Shown here one piece after another: positions 37,902 to 45,819 of a stretch of 48,442 nucleotides of DNA. The notes under the pieces are model-generated. The model saw nothing but the letters and a program-made list of their open reading frames with translations, did no database searches and was not told where the DNA came from. Numbering within the stretch: the stretch's first letter is position 1; every line of letters begins with the position of its first letter. The translations under genes and the position numbers were made by a program. Origin of the DNA: a bacterium (GTDB taxonomy: Bacteria > Myxococcota_A > UBA9160 > UBA4427); assembly GCA_030432735.1 (NCBI GenBank), contig JAUIMK010000003.1, positions 1 through 48,442 on the forward strand, in the 5' to 3' direction.

Positions 37902-38885
37902 TCAATCGACGAGGATGTCGCGCTCTTCCGGCGGGCGGGTTCCGAAGCTGAGCCCGATCCGGTACTCGCTGTCGGCGGTGTACCCGACCCAGCCGGCGCC
38001 GAGCCCCGCGGCCTCGGTCGCCTGCCGGGCGGTGCCATAGGCTTCGAAGCTGTCGTTCCAGACGTGGAACCGGACGAAGTCCCGACCGGGCCGTCGGCGC
38101 GCGAGCCATTGGCGCCACACCTCGCTGGTCGCGAGCCGCGCGGGCTCGATGCCCCGATCCGCGGGCGGCCAGTCGAGCCGCACGCGGTTCGGACGGCCGG
38201 GCTCGAGGAGCCAGCGGAATCCGTCGCTCCCGACGCGCCGCTTGCGGAGATAGAGCGCCGCCGACTCGAACTCGTCCTGCCGAAAGGCGCCACCCGAGGC
38301 ATCGGCCTTGAGCAGGCGGGCCAGGGCGTTCGTGCCTGCATCGAAGAGTGCCTTGCGATCGACGGGAAAGACCCGGCCGTGCCGGACGAGCACCCAGGAC
38401 TCGAGTCCCCGCTCGACCCGGGGGTCGGGAAGGCGGGCGACGCGCTCCTTCGCGACGGTCCGGAGGGCGTCTTCGCGAACGCGCCGATCGTCGAGGGCGC
38501 GCCGCGCGTCGAGATTCTCCCGACGAAGCGTAGACAGCCGCGCGAGCTTCTCGGACACGCCCTCGGCGTCGATGCGAGCCGCCGGTCCGAGGTCGTCGAT
38601 CGCGTCGAGGATCTCGTCCGCCAGCGCGACCGCCTCCGCGTCCACGCGCAGGCCGCGCGCCGCGAGCGCCTCCGTCCGGGCCTCCAGCGCGCCCTGTCGT
38701 TCCGGAATCGACGAGACGAAATCCTGCTCCGCCGCGAGCTGCTCGGCCTGGCGCCGGAGCACCCGGTCGAGGGCGCCGCCGAGCTCGATCTGCGTCAGGG
38801 CGAGCACGATCACGAGGATGCCCACCACGTTCGACAACGTGTCGACGAGCGGTCCGAGATTGTCCGCGAGGGCCCGCCGCCTCAT
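37902..38885 (-). CDS. Single-TM TolR/ExbD-like protein with coiled coil
   Basis: MRRRALADNLGPLVDTLSNVVGILVIVLALTQIEL: Asp at start of TM as in ExbD/TolR; coiled-coil region follows. Confidence 0.72.
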   Translation of the reverse strand: MRRRALADNLGPLVDTLSNVVGILVIVLALTQIELGGALDRVLRRQAEQLAAEQDFVSSIPERQGALEARTEALAARGLRVDAEAVALADEILDAIDDLGPAARIDAEGVSEKLARLSTLRRENLDARRALDDRRVREDALRTVAKERVARLPDPRVERGLESWVLVRHGRVFPVDRKALFDAGTNALARLLKADASGGAFRQDEFESAALYLRKRRVGSDGFRWLLEPGRPNRVRLDWPPADRGIEPARLATSEVWRQWLARRRPGRDFVRFHVWNDSFEAYGTARQATEAAGLGAGWVGYTADSEYRIGLSFGTRPPEERDILVD

Positions 38886-38907
38886 CGGCGCTCCCCTGCC
38901 CGTGCCC

Positions 38908-39681
38908 TCAAGGCGCCGCCTCCGAGCGACGCAGCAATCGCCAGTCGAGCTCGCCGTCGCCGGGCAGCGGAAGCCGCGCGACCCGGATCCCGGCCTCCCG
39001 CGCGACACGAACGGTCGCGCGCGAGGTGGGCAACCCGTCCGGCCGCACGAGCAGCACCAGGAGCGCCGACGGCTCCGCGCTCACCCGGCGCAGATAGCGG
39101 CCGAAATCCCCGTCCCGCGCGATCGCGTCCGCGGGCACGAAGTAGCGGAAGTCGTCCGTGACGCGGAGCGCGGTGATCCCGCCGTCGTCGCACTCGATGA
39201 AGAAGGGCTGCCAGCGTCCGGAGAGATCCGTCGGATCGATCAGGATGGGCAGCGTCTCCCGTCGCGACTCGAGGACCGCGAGGCTCGTCTCGACGTCGCC
39301 CCGCTCCGCATCGATCTGCTCGGCCTCCGTCCGGGCCGCGGCGAGCGCCTCGTCGATCGCCTCGGCCCGCGCCGCCTCCCGCAGCCGGTCGGTGATCGCC
39401 TCGAGATCCGCGTCGGGCGCGAGACCGAGCGCCGGGATCGCGCGGTCCACGTCTTCCCATCGCTCGACCGCCCGCTCGATTTCCGCGAGCTCGGCCTCGA
39501 AGCGGGCGCGCTCGACGGCGAGCGCTTCGCGACGTTGCTGCCCCTCGGTCTGCGCGCTGCGGCTCGTGTCGACCGCGGCCAGGGCCATCACGGCGAGGAG
39601 CACGACGAGCGCGCCGATCGTACACGCCAGCACGCTCATGAAGGGGAAGAGCGCGGACGGCAGGCCGTCACGACGCGCCAT
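38908..39681 (-). CDS. Second single-TM coiled-coil protein of TolQ-like operon
   Basis: GLPSALFPFMSVLACTIGALVVLLAVMALAAVD followed by long coiled coil; starts 3 nt after the TolQ-like gene ends. Confidence 0.72.
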   Translation of the reverse strand: MARRDGLPSALFPFMSVLACTIGALVVLLAVMALAAVDTSRSAQTEGQQRREALAVERARFEAELAEIERAVERWEDVDRAIPALGLAPDADLEAITDRLREAARAEAIDEALAAARTEAEQIDAERGDVETSLAVLESRRETLPILIDPTDLSGRWQPFFIECDDGGITALRVTDDFRYFVPADAIARDGDFGRYLRRVSAEPSALLVLLVRPDGLPTSRATVRVAREAGIRVARLPLPGDGELDWRLLRRSEAAP

Positions 39682-39684
39682 CGC

Positions 39685-40674
39685 CTAGACGTCCGCCCCA
39701 CTGCTCGAGGCGCCGACCTGCTCGAGGAGCTTGCGGGCCACTGCAGCGATCGTCTCGTCTTCACCGCCACCGGATTCGCGCAGACGCGGGACCAGCCACT
39801 CGGCGCAGTAGTCGTCGACCGCGCCGACGAGCCCCTCCTCCATGCGCTGGACGATGCTCGCTGGGAACATGATCACGATGCTGAGGACGAGGGCGAGCAG
39901 GGTCGTATCGAACGCGATTCCAAGCCCTCCCGTCACCGACCCGATCGACGCCTTCAACCCCTCGAGGCTCGCAGCGCTCTCGAGGCTCTCGGAGAAGCCG
40001 CCCACCGCCGCGCCGAGGCCGAGGACGGTGCCGATGAAGCCGAGGGTCGGGACGGCCCAGACGAAGACGCGCACGAGGGCGTAGCTCGCGTCGACACGTC
40101 CTTCGTCGGCGGCGGACTCGGAGGCGAGGAATCCCTGAACCGCGGAGATCCGTGGCCGCACCTCGAACTGGCGGAGCGCGCGATCGAGGCGCGCCACCAG
40201 GAAGGCATCGGCGGACTCGCCGGCGCGGGTCGCGAGCTCGCGCCGCAGCGCACCCGCCCGCTCGGGCCGGATCCCGGTCTCGGACTCGGCGGCGAAGAGA
40301 TCGACCCCGAGGATCCGGGTCTCGGAGCGGAGACGCGCCCAGCGTGCGCCGATCAGCAGCAGCGCCCAGGCCGAGGCGGTCGTGATCAGGACCGGAACGA
40401 ACCCCCGCTCCAGGAAGAGCTCGCCGATCCGGCCCGCCGGAATCGCCTGGAGCAATGAATAGAAGACGAGCGTGAAGACGACGGCGCCGAGCGCCGGGAG
40501 CCAGTCCGCTCCCTCCCCGGGTGCGCGACGCGGACGCAGACGATCGCCTGCCCCGGTGCCGCGGTCGACGTGCGCCGCCAGGCAGGACTGTCCGCAGCTC
40601 GCACAACGCAGCACATCCGCTTCCCCCGTCGGAGCGAGGGCGATCTCGTCACAATGCGGACAGGGCCTGTCCAT
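39685..40674 (-). CDS. MotA/TolQ/ExbB-like proton channel protein with N-terminal zinc ribbon
   Basis: MDRPCPHCDEIALAPTGEADVLRCASCGQSC; then VFVWAVPTLGFIGTVLGLGAAVGGFSESL...GGLGIAFDTTLLALVLSIVIMF (MotA/TolQ signature). Confidence 0.88.
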   Translation of the reverse strand: MDRPCPHCDEIALAPTGEADVLRCASCGQSCLAAHVDRGTGAGDRLRPRRAPGEGADWLPALGAVVFTLVFYSLLQAIPAGRIGELFLERGFVPVLITTASAWALLLIGARWARLRSETRILGVDLFAAESETGIRPERAGALRRELATRAGESADAFLVARLDRALRQFEVRPRISAVQGFLASESAADEGRVDASYALVRVFVWAVPTLGFIGTVLGLGAAVGGFSESLESAASLEGLKASIGSVTGGLGIAFDTTLLALVLSIVIMFPASIVQRMEEGLVGAVDDYCAEWLVPRLRESGGGEDETIAAVARKLLEQVGASSSGADV

Positions 40675-40777
40675 CCAGCCTCCCCTGGGATCGACGGGAA
40701 GACTAGGCCCTCGTCGGCCGCGGCGCCGCGAGGACGGCAGACACCCCCCTTCCCCTCGCCGCGCTAGCCTGCGCGGG

Positions 40778-42058
40778 ATGTCCGGCCCCCGCGTCCCGAG
40801 TCGCGCCCAGCTGAAGCGCATCCTCGACCTGCCCGCGAACGCGCGCCGGGACGAGATCGTCGCCGCGCTCGATCGACTCGTCGCCGCGCTCCGCGCACGA
40901 AGCGCGATGCCCGATACGAGCGCCTCGGAGCGGGACGCCCTCGAGGTCGAGATCGAGCGCCTCGAGGCCGCGCGGCCGCGCACCGTTGCGGCGCGCCCGG
41001 ACCGACTGCCGCTCGTCGGTGCCCTCCTCGGGACCGCGGTCGCGCTGGCGGCCCTGTTCCTGACCTACGGCGGCGGGGACGACCGCGGCGAGCGTGTCCC
41101 CGGCGTCGCGCTGGCCGAGAAGCCTCGACTCGAGATCGAAGGACCGCTGCCGATGGCGACGCTGCGCGTCCTCGACGCGGACCGCACGACCCTCATCGCC
41201 GAGATGCGCGCCGAGGGGGCCGTCCTCGAGCTGGACCGCGGGCGCTATGCGCTCGAGGTCCAGCGCCCCGGATGCGACGAGGTCTGGTCCCGGTCGGCCT
41301 ACTTCGCGCCGGGAACGGTCCACCGATTCGCGCCCACCCTCTGCTCCGGCGAAGGTCGTCTCGTCGTCCGCTCGAACGTGCCCGACGGCCGCCTTCGCAT
41401 CGACGGGGACGTCGTCGGCGCCCCCGGCGACAAGGCTCACGTCCTCCCCGTCGGCGAGCACGAGATCAGCGTCGAGCGCGAGGGCTTCCGGCGCTGGGTC
41501 GAGCGGGTCCGCGTCGCGCCCGATGCCCGGCTCGAGCGGATGGCCCTGCTCCTGCCCGAGCGCGACGAGACGCCGCGCCCTCGGCAGCTCGATCTCGGCT
41601 TCGATGCGACCACGCTGGCGCCGCCGCCCCCTCCGGCTCCGACCCCCTTCGACATGGGGGATCTCGCGGATCAGGTCGCCCCCCAGAAGAGCGGGCGACC
41701 CTCGACGCGTCTGCTCGAACGCGCCGGTCTCGGCGGACTCCCGGACGGCGGCTCCACCGCCTGGCACGACCGCGTCCGCAAGGAGTTCCTCACCCGCTTC
41801 GATCGCGACGTCTCGGGTCGGATCGATCGCGTCGAGGAGAGCGAGGCCATCTCCTGTGCCTGGTGGCGCGAGACCGAACAGAGCTTCGACGAGGGCGGAC
41901 TCGGCCTCTCGATGGCGCGCTACTACGGATTCGACGGCAGCGAATGGCATCCCGCGGCCCTGGGCTTCGCGCGCGATCTGCGCAGCGTCGCGTACGAGCG
42001 GATGCGGGCGTGCGGGCTCCAGGCCCGCGCGCTGCGAGCCCCTTCGGCCCGGATCTAG
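40778..42058 (+). CDS. PEGA-domain protein with single TM and EF-hand-like motif
   Basis: TM PLVGALLGTAVALAALFLTY; GRLVVRSNVPDGRLRIDGDVVGAPGDKAHVLPVGEHEISVEREGFRRW (PEGA); FDRDVSGRIDRVEE (EF-hand-like loop). Confidence 0.78.
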   Translation: MSGPRVPSRAQLKRILDLPANARRDEIVAALDRLVAALRARSAMPDTSASERDALEVEIERLEAARPRTVAARPDRLPLVGALLGTAVALAALFLTYGGGDDRGERVPGVALAEKPRLEIEGPLPMATLRVLDADRTTLIAEMRAEGAVLELDRGRYALEVQRPGCDEVWSRSAYFAPGTVHRFAPTLCSGEGRLVVRSNVPDGRLRIDGDVVGAPGDKAHVLPVGEHEISVEREGFRRWVERVRVAPDARLERMALLLPERDETPRPRQLDLGFDATTLAPPPPPAPTPFDMGDLADQVAPQKSGRPSTRLLERAGLGGLPDGGSTAWHDRVRKEFLTRFDRDVSGRIDRVEESEAISCAWWRETEQSFDEGGLGLSMARYYGFDGSEWHPAALGFARDLRSVAYERMRACGLQARALRAPSARI

Positions 42059-42151
42059 GGCGAATCCCCGAGCCGTCGGTCGTCTTCCCCTCACCCCCTC
42101 GGCTTTCCTACCGAAAATCTGCTCCTTTCCCCCGATACCGGGAAATCCGGG

Positions 42152-42209
42152 GATCCCTACCTTGAAAATCCCGATTCGATGATTTTCAAGGATCCAGTGC
42201 GTAGGGATC
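42152..42209 (+). promoter_or_regulatory. Nested inverted-repeat leader upstream of NarL-type regulator
   Basis: CCTTGAAAATC(42160-42170)-N10-GATTTTCAAGG(42181-42191) perfect 11-bp IR; outer GATCCCTAC(42152-42160)/GTAGGGATC(42201-42209) perfect 9-bp IR. Confidence 0.65.
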
Positions 42210-42225
42210 GATCAAGGGGGGAATC

Positions 42226-42867
42226 ATGGTCAGTATCGTGGTGGCGGACGATCACAAGATCGTCCGAGAGGGACTCATTCGTTTGCTGGAGGCGCGGGAA
42301 GACTTCACCGTGATCGGCGAAGCCGCGAACGGCGAGGAAGCCGTCCAGCTCGTGATGGAGAAGCGGCCCGACATCGTCCTGATGGACATCAACATGCCGA
42401 AGCTCTCGGGGATCGATGCGACGCGTCAGCTCGGCAAGGCCGGCTGCCAGTCGAAGATCCTCGTGCTCTCGATGCACGAGAGCCGTGCCTACGTGGAGGA
42501 GGTGCTCCGCGCGGGCGCCTCGGGCTACGTCGTGAAGAACTCGGCGTCGAAGGACGTGCACAACGCGATCGACGCGGTCCGCTCCGGCGCGTCCTATCTG
42601 TCGCCGGCGATCACCCAGCAGGTGGTCGACGCGATCGCGCGCCCCGGCGACGCGGGACCGTCCGGCGTCTCGATGCTCACCGAGCGCGAGCGCGAGGTGC
42701 TGAAGCTGATCGCCGAAGGCCTCTCCTCGAAGGAGATCGCGGCGGACCTCGGCGTGTCGCTCAAGACGATCGACTCCCACCGGTCCAACCTGATGGAGAA
42801 GCTCGACATCCACAAGGTCTCGGGGCTGGTGCGCTTCGCGATTCGCGCGGGGCTCGTCGAGCCCTAG
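42226..42867 (+). CDS. NarL/LuxR family response regulator
   Basis: VSIVVADDHKIVREGLIRLLE...PDIVLMDINMPKLSG...GASGYVVKNSA...LTEREREVLKLIAEGLSSKEIAADLGVSLKTIDSHRSNLMEKLDIH; strong SD AAGGGGGG. Confidence 0.97.
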   Translation: MVSIVVADDHKIVREGLIRLLEAREDFTVIGEAANGEEAVQLVMEKRPDIVLMDINMPKLSGIDATRQLGKAGCQSKILVLSMHESRAYVEEVLRAGASGYVVKNSASKDVHNAIDAVRSGASYLSPAITQQVVDAIARPGDAGPSGVSMLTEREREVLKLIAEGLSSKEIAADLGVSLKTIDSHRSNLMEKLDIHKVSGLVRFAIRAGLVEP

Positions 42868-42917
42868 GCCTTCGTCATCCGATCCGCCGCGGTGTCGCAT
42901 CTCACCGCGCGAACGAG

Positions 42918-42950
42918 GAGCCCGTCCCCGGCCTGGCCGAGGGCGGGCTC
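42918..42950. terminator. Strong hairpin between convergent genes (putative bidirectional terminator, no U-tract)
   Basis: GAGCCCGTCCCCGGCCTGGCCGAGGGCGGGCTC: about 14 pairs with one mismatch and one GU pair. Confidence 0.5.
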
Positions 42951-42993
42951 CCGTCCGTTCGGGGCCCATGCTCGGCTCGCAGCGGCGAATCGA

Positions 42994-43650
42994 TCAGCGA
43001 AGGGGGCGGAGGTCGACGCGCCGGTTGTAGAGCTTGTCCTGCGGGTTCTCTTCGACCTCTCGAAGCGGCTCCGAAGCACCGAAGCCCCGCGCGACCAGAC
43101 GGCTCTCGTCGAGCCCGTGCTCCTCGACGAGATAGTCGCGGGCCGTCTGCGCCCGCGCCTCGGAGAGCGGCTGATTGACCGCTTCGTCGCCGTCCTGATC
43201 GGTGTGCCCACCGAGCACGAAGCGCATGCTGCCGTAGTCCTCGCCCTTCAGGGCCGCGGCGAGCTCGTCGAGGCTCGACCGGGACTCGTCGGTGAGGCGC
43301 GCGGTGTTCTTGGGGAAGTGGATCTCGAAGTTGATGCGCGGCGTCCGCTGGATCGCGACGGCGGTGGCGTCCCCGGACTCCAGGGCGCGCAGGGCCGAGA
43401 GCGCCTCGCTGATCACGCTCGCGTCGATGTTGTCCTTCGAGAGGTACATCTGACCCGAGACGGTGTCGATCCGGCCGGAGCCGCTCGGCGGCGCCAGGGC
43501 CTCGTAGAGGCGCGCGTTGATCGCGTCGGCGTCGACGTCCCCCTCGGCCTTCGCGAGACCGGAAACGACGACCAGCGCGACGCAGAGCATCATCATCGTG
43601 CCTCGCGCGTGCCGCGCGCGATCCACGCCTGAATAGAGTCCGTTTCGCAT
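42994..43650 (-). CDS. OmpA family protein
   Basis: INFEIHFPKNTARLTDESRSSLDELAAALKGEDYGSMRFVLGGHTDQDGDEAVNQPLSEARAQTARDYLVEEHGLDESRLVARGFGASEPL...NRRVDLRPLR; signal peptide MMMLCVALVVVSGLAKA. Start uncertain (43665, 43650 or 43596). Confidence 0.9.
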   Translation of the reverse strand: MRNGLYSGVDRARHARGTMMMLCVALVVVSGLAKAEGDVDADAINARLYEALAPPSGSGRIDTVSGQMYLSKDNIDASVISEALSALRALESGDATAVAIQRTPRINFEIHFPKNTARLTDESRSSLDELAAALKGEDYGSMRFVLGGHTDQDGDEAVNQPLSEARAQTARDYLVEEHGLDESRLVARGFGASEPLREVEENPQDKLYNRRVDLRPLR

Positions 43651-43662
43651 GCTGTAGGTCCC

Positions 43663-43695
43663 CATGGTCTGCCCAGACCGCCCGCCCAGACCATG
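43663..43695. promoter_or_regulatory. Inverted repeat at 5' end of ompA-like gene
   Basis: CATGGTCTG-N15-CAGACCATG perfect 9-bp IR with internal GGTCTG-CC-CAGACC and a third CAGACC. Confidence 0.45.
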
Positions 43696-43862
43696 CCCCA
43701 GCCGGTCCCGAGCGGCGAGCGCCGTCGTCGGCGAAGAAGATGTCCCGGGCCTCCGCGAGCGGGTGTGCCGAAACGAGGGGTGCGGGTTCCGGGTTCGCGC
43801 CCGCCCTCGACCGGCACGAGGCCGGATCCCCTCGCGGCGGATCGCGGCCCTGGATCGCGACC

Positions 43863-44444
43863 CTAGAGCGGCGGTGCCGGACGTTCGAGCACCTCTTCCC
43901 CGTGCACGAGTCGATCGACGTGGTGGCCCTTCAGCTCGCGCTTCTCGAGGAGCGCCTCCGCGAGCTCCTCGACGGTGCTCCAGACGGGTCCGAGCAGACG
44001 TTCCGCCTCTTCGCAGTACTCGGTGTAGAACTGCTCCGCAGGACGCTCGAGGCCGATCAGCTTGGCCATGCGCGCGAGCTCCTCGCGCCCGCGGCGGGCC
44101 GCGCCGAACCAGCGGGTCCAGAGCAGCTCGGAGTCGAGGTCGACCGGATCGAAGCGGCCGTTGCGGAGCGCGATGCGCTCGGCGGCGATTCCGGCGTAGG
44201 CGAACACGCCGTGGGAATCGATCAGCTTGTCGGGGACGACGCCCACCTGCTCGCCGCGGCGCCGCCCCGCCGGCGGACGACAGTCGATCGGCAGCGGCAT
44301 CCCGGAGAACGTGACGACTTCGCCCTCCCCGGCTTCGGCGTCGATGACGGCATGCTTCAGAACGTTCGGTCCGTACAGGACCTCACAAACCGTTGCGCGG
44401 CCGGCTTCCCGGTAGGCCACGCGCGCCAGAGCATTCGTCGACAT
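43863..44444 (-). CDS. Standalone FtsH peptidase (M41)-like domain with degenerate zinc motif
   Basis: ALARVAYREAGRATVCEVLYG (cf. AYHEAGHAVV), GIAAERIAL (cf. GRAAEEL), TVEELAEALLEKRELKGHHVDRLV (cf. LAxALLExExLxGxEI). Confidence 0.65.
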   Translation of the reverse strand: MSTNALARVAYREAGRATVCEVLYGPNVLKHAVIDAEAGEGEVVTFSGMPLPIDCRPPAGRRRGEQVGVVPDKLIDSHGVFAYAGIAAERIALRNGRFDPVDLDSELLWTRWFGAARRGREELARMAKLIGLERPAEQFYTEYCEEAERLLGPVWSTVEELAEALLEKRELKGHHVDRLVHGEEVLERPAPPL

Positions 44445-44617
44445 CCATCCCCCTCGATTCAACGGAGCCTTGGCTTTCATCGGACGAACGCGCCGTCGGC
44501 TTGATCGACAAAACGCTGGAATTCCGGTGGGTCCGGGCTCGGTCTGCGTGACACCGGCGACCGTCTGGGGCGTGTGCGACTCTCGCGGCGAACCGATCAC
44601 GTGGAGGCGAGCTCGAC

Positions 44618-45553
44618 ATGCGGGACGATGCGCGACTGGAGGACCTCGGCGCGGGCATCTACGCCTGGATCCAGCCCGACGGATCCTGGGGGCTCGCGAA
44701 CGCCGGCCTCGTGTCCGACGGCGACGCGAGCCTGCTCGTCGACACCCTCTACGACCTGCCGCTCACGAAGCGGATGCTCGACGCGATGGCCGACGCGACT
44801 CCGGCGGCGCGCAGGATCGACACCCTGGTCAACACCCACGCGAACGGCGACCACTGCTTCGGAAACCAGCTCGTCGGCGACGCGCGCATCATCACTTCGA
44901 CCGCGACGGCCGCGGAGTGGGACGAGGTGCCGCCGGCGATGATGGCCCAGATGGTGGCCGCGTCGGACCAGATGGGGCCGATCGGCGACTTCGTGCGAAA
45001 GGCCTTCGGCGCCTATCGGTTCGAGGGGCTTTCGCCGACGCCGCCGACGGAGACCTTCGACGGGCGGCTCGATCTCACGGTCGGCGACCTCGCGGTCGAG
45101 CTGATCGAGGTCGGTCCGGCCCACACGGCGGGGGACGTGATCATCCACGTCCCTTCCACGCGGACGATCTTCACCGGCGACATCCTCTTCATCGAAGGCA
45201 CGCCGATCATGTGGGAGGGGCCGGTCGGGAACTGGATCGCGGCCTGCGAGAAGATCGCCGAGCTCGATCCGGAGGTGATCGTGCCGGGCCATGGCCCGCT
45301 CACGGATACCCGCGGCGCCCTCGCCGTCCGCGACTATCTCGTCTACGTCCGCGACGAGGCGCGCAAGCGCTTCGACGCAGGGCTCTCGATCCGGGACGCG
45401 GTCCATGACATCGCGCTCGGTGACTACTCCGCCTGGCTCGACTCCGAACGCATCGCCGTCAACGTCTCGACCCTCTACAAGGAGTTCGGCTACGCCGGGC
45501 CACCGCCGGACACGATGGAGATCTTCGGTCTGATGGCGGAGCTCGCACGGTAG
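44618..45553 (+). CDS. MBL-fold metallo-hydrolase
   Basis: TLVNTHANGDHCFGNQLV (HxxGDH; upstream H in NTHANGDH), VGPAHTAGDVIIHVPSTRTIFTGDILFIEGTPIMW, IVPGHGPLTD. Confidence 0.92.
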   Translation: MRDDARLEDLGAGIYAWIQPDGSWGLANAGLVSDGDASLLVDTLYDLPLTKRMLDAMADATPAARRIDTLVNTHANGDHCFGNQLVGDARIITSTATAAEWDEVPPAMMAQMVAASDQMGPIGDFVRKAFGAYRFEGLSPTPPTETFDGRLDLTVGDLAVELIEVGPAHTAGDVIIHVPSTRTIFTGDILFIEGTPIMWEGPVGNWIAACEKIAELDPEVIVPGHGPLTDTRGALAVRDYLVYVRDEARKRFDAGLSIRDAVHDIALGDYSAWLDSERIAVNVSTLYKEFGYAGPPPDTMEIFGLMAELAR

Positions 45554-45557
45554 GCCG

Positions 45558-45773
45558 ATGGTGGTCCGCGCCGGAGACGACGAACGGCCCGACTGTCTGC
45601 ACTGCGTCCACTATTTCGTGACGTGGGAGTCGGATCGTCCCCGGGGCTGCCGTGCCTACGAGTTCAAGTCGGCGGAGCTGCCGTCGGACGTGGTCTTCTC
45701 GTCGTCGGGCGAGCGCTGCCAGTGCTTCGAGCGCAAGCCCGGCGCGAAGCGGAAGCCCCGGCTCCTTCGCTGA
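45558..45773 (+). CDS. Small conserved Cys-rich protein
   Basis: DCLHCVHYFVTWESDRPRGCRAYEFKSAELPSDVVFSSSGERCQCFERK: zinc-binding-like Cys pattern. Confidence 0.78.
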   Translation: MVVRAGDDERPDCLHCVHYFVTWESDRPRGCRAYEFKSAELPSDVVFSSSGERCQCFERKPGAKRKPRLLR

Positions 45774-45819
45774 GCCGAAGCGCGATCCACGCGGAGCACC
45801 GGCGCGGGGCCCGCGGTTG

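Noticed and set aside
45558-45773. Second selenoprotein or recoded gene
   Set aside because: Cys-rich small protein with a normal start and TGA stop; sequence beyond the stop in frame shows no continuing conserved domain.
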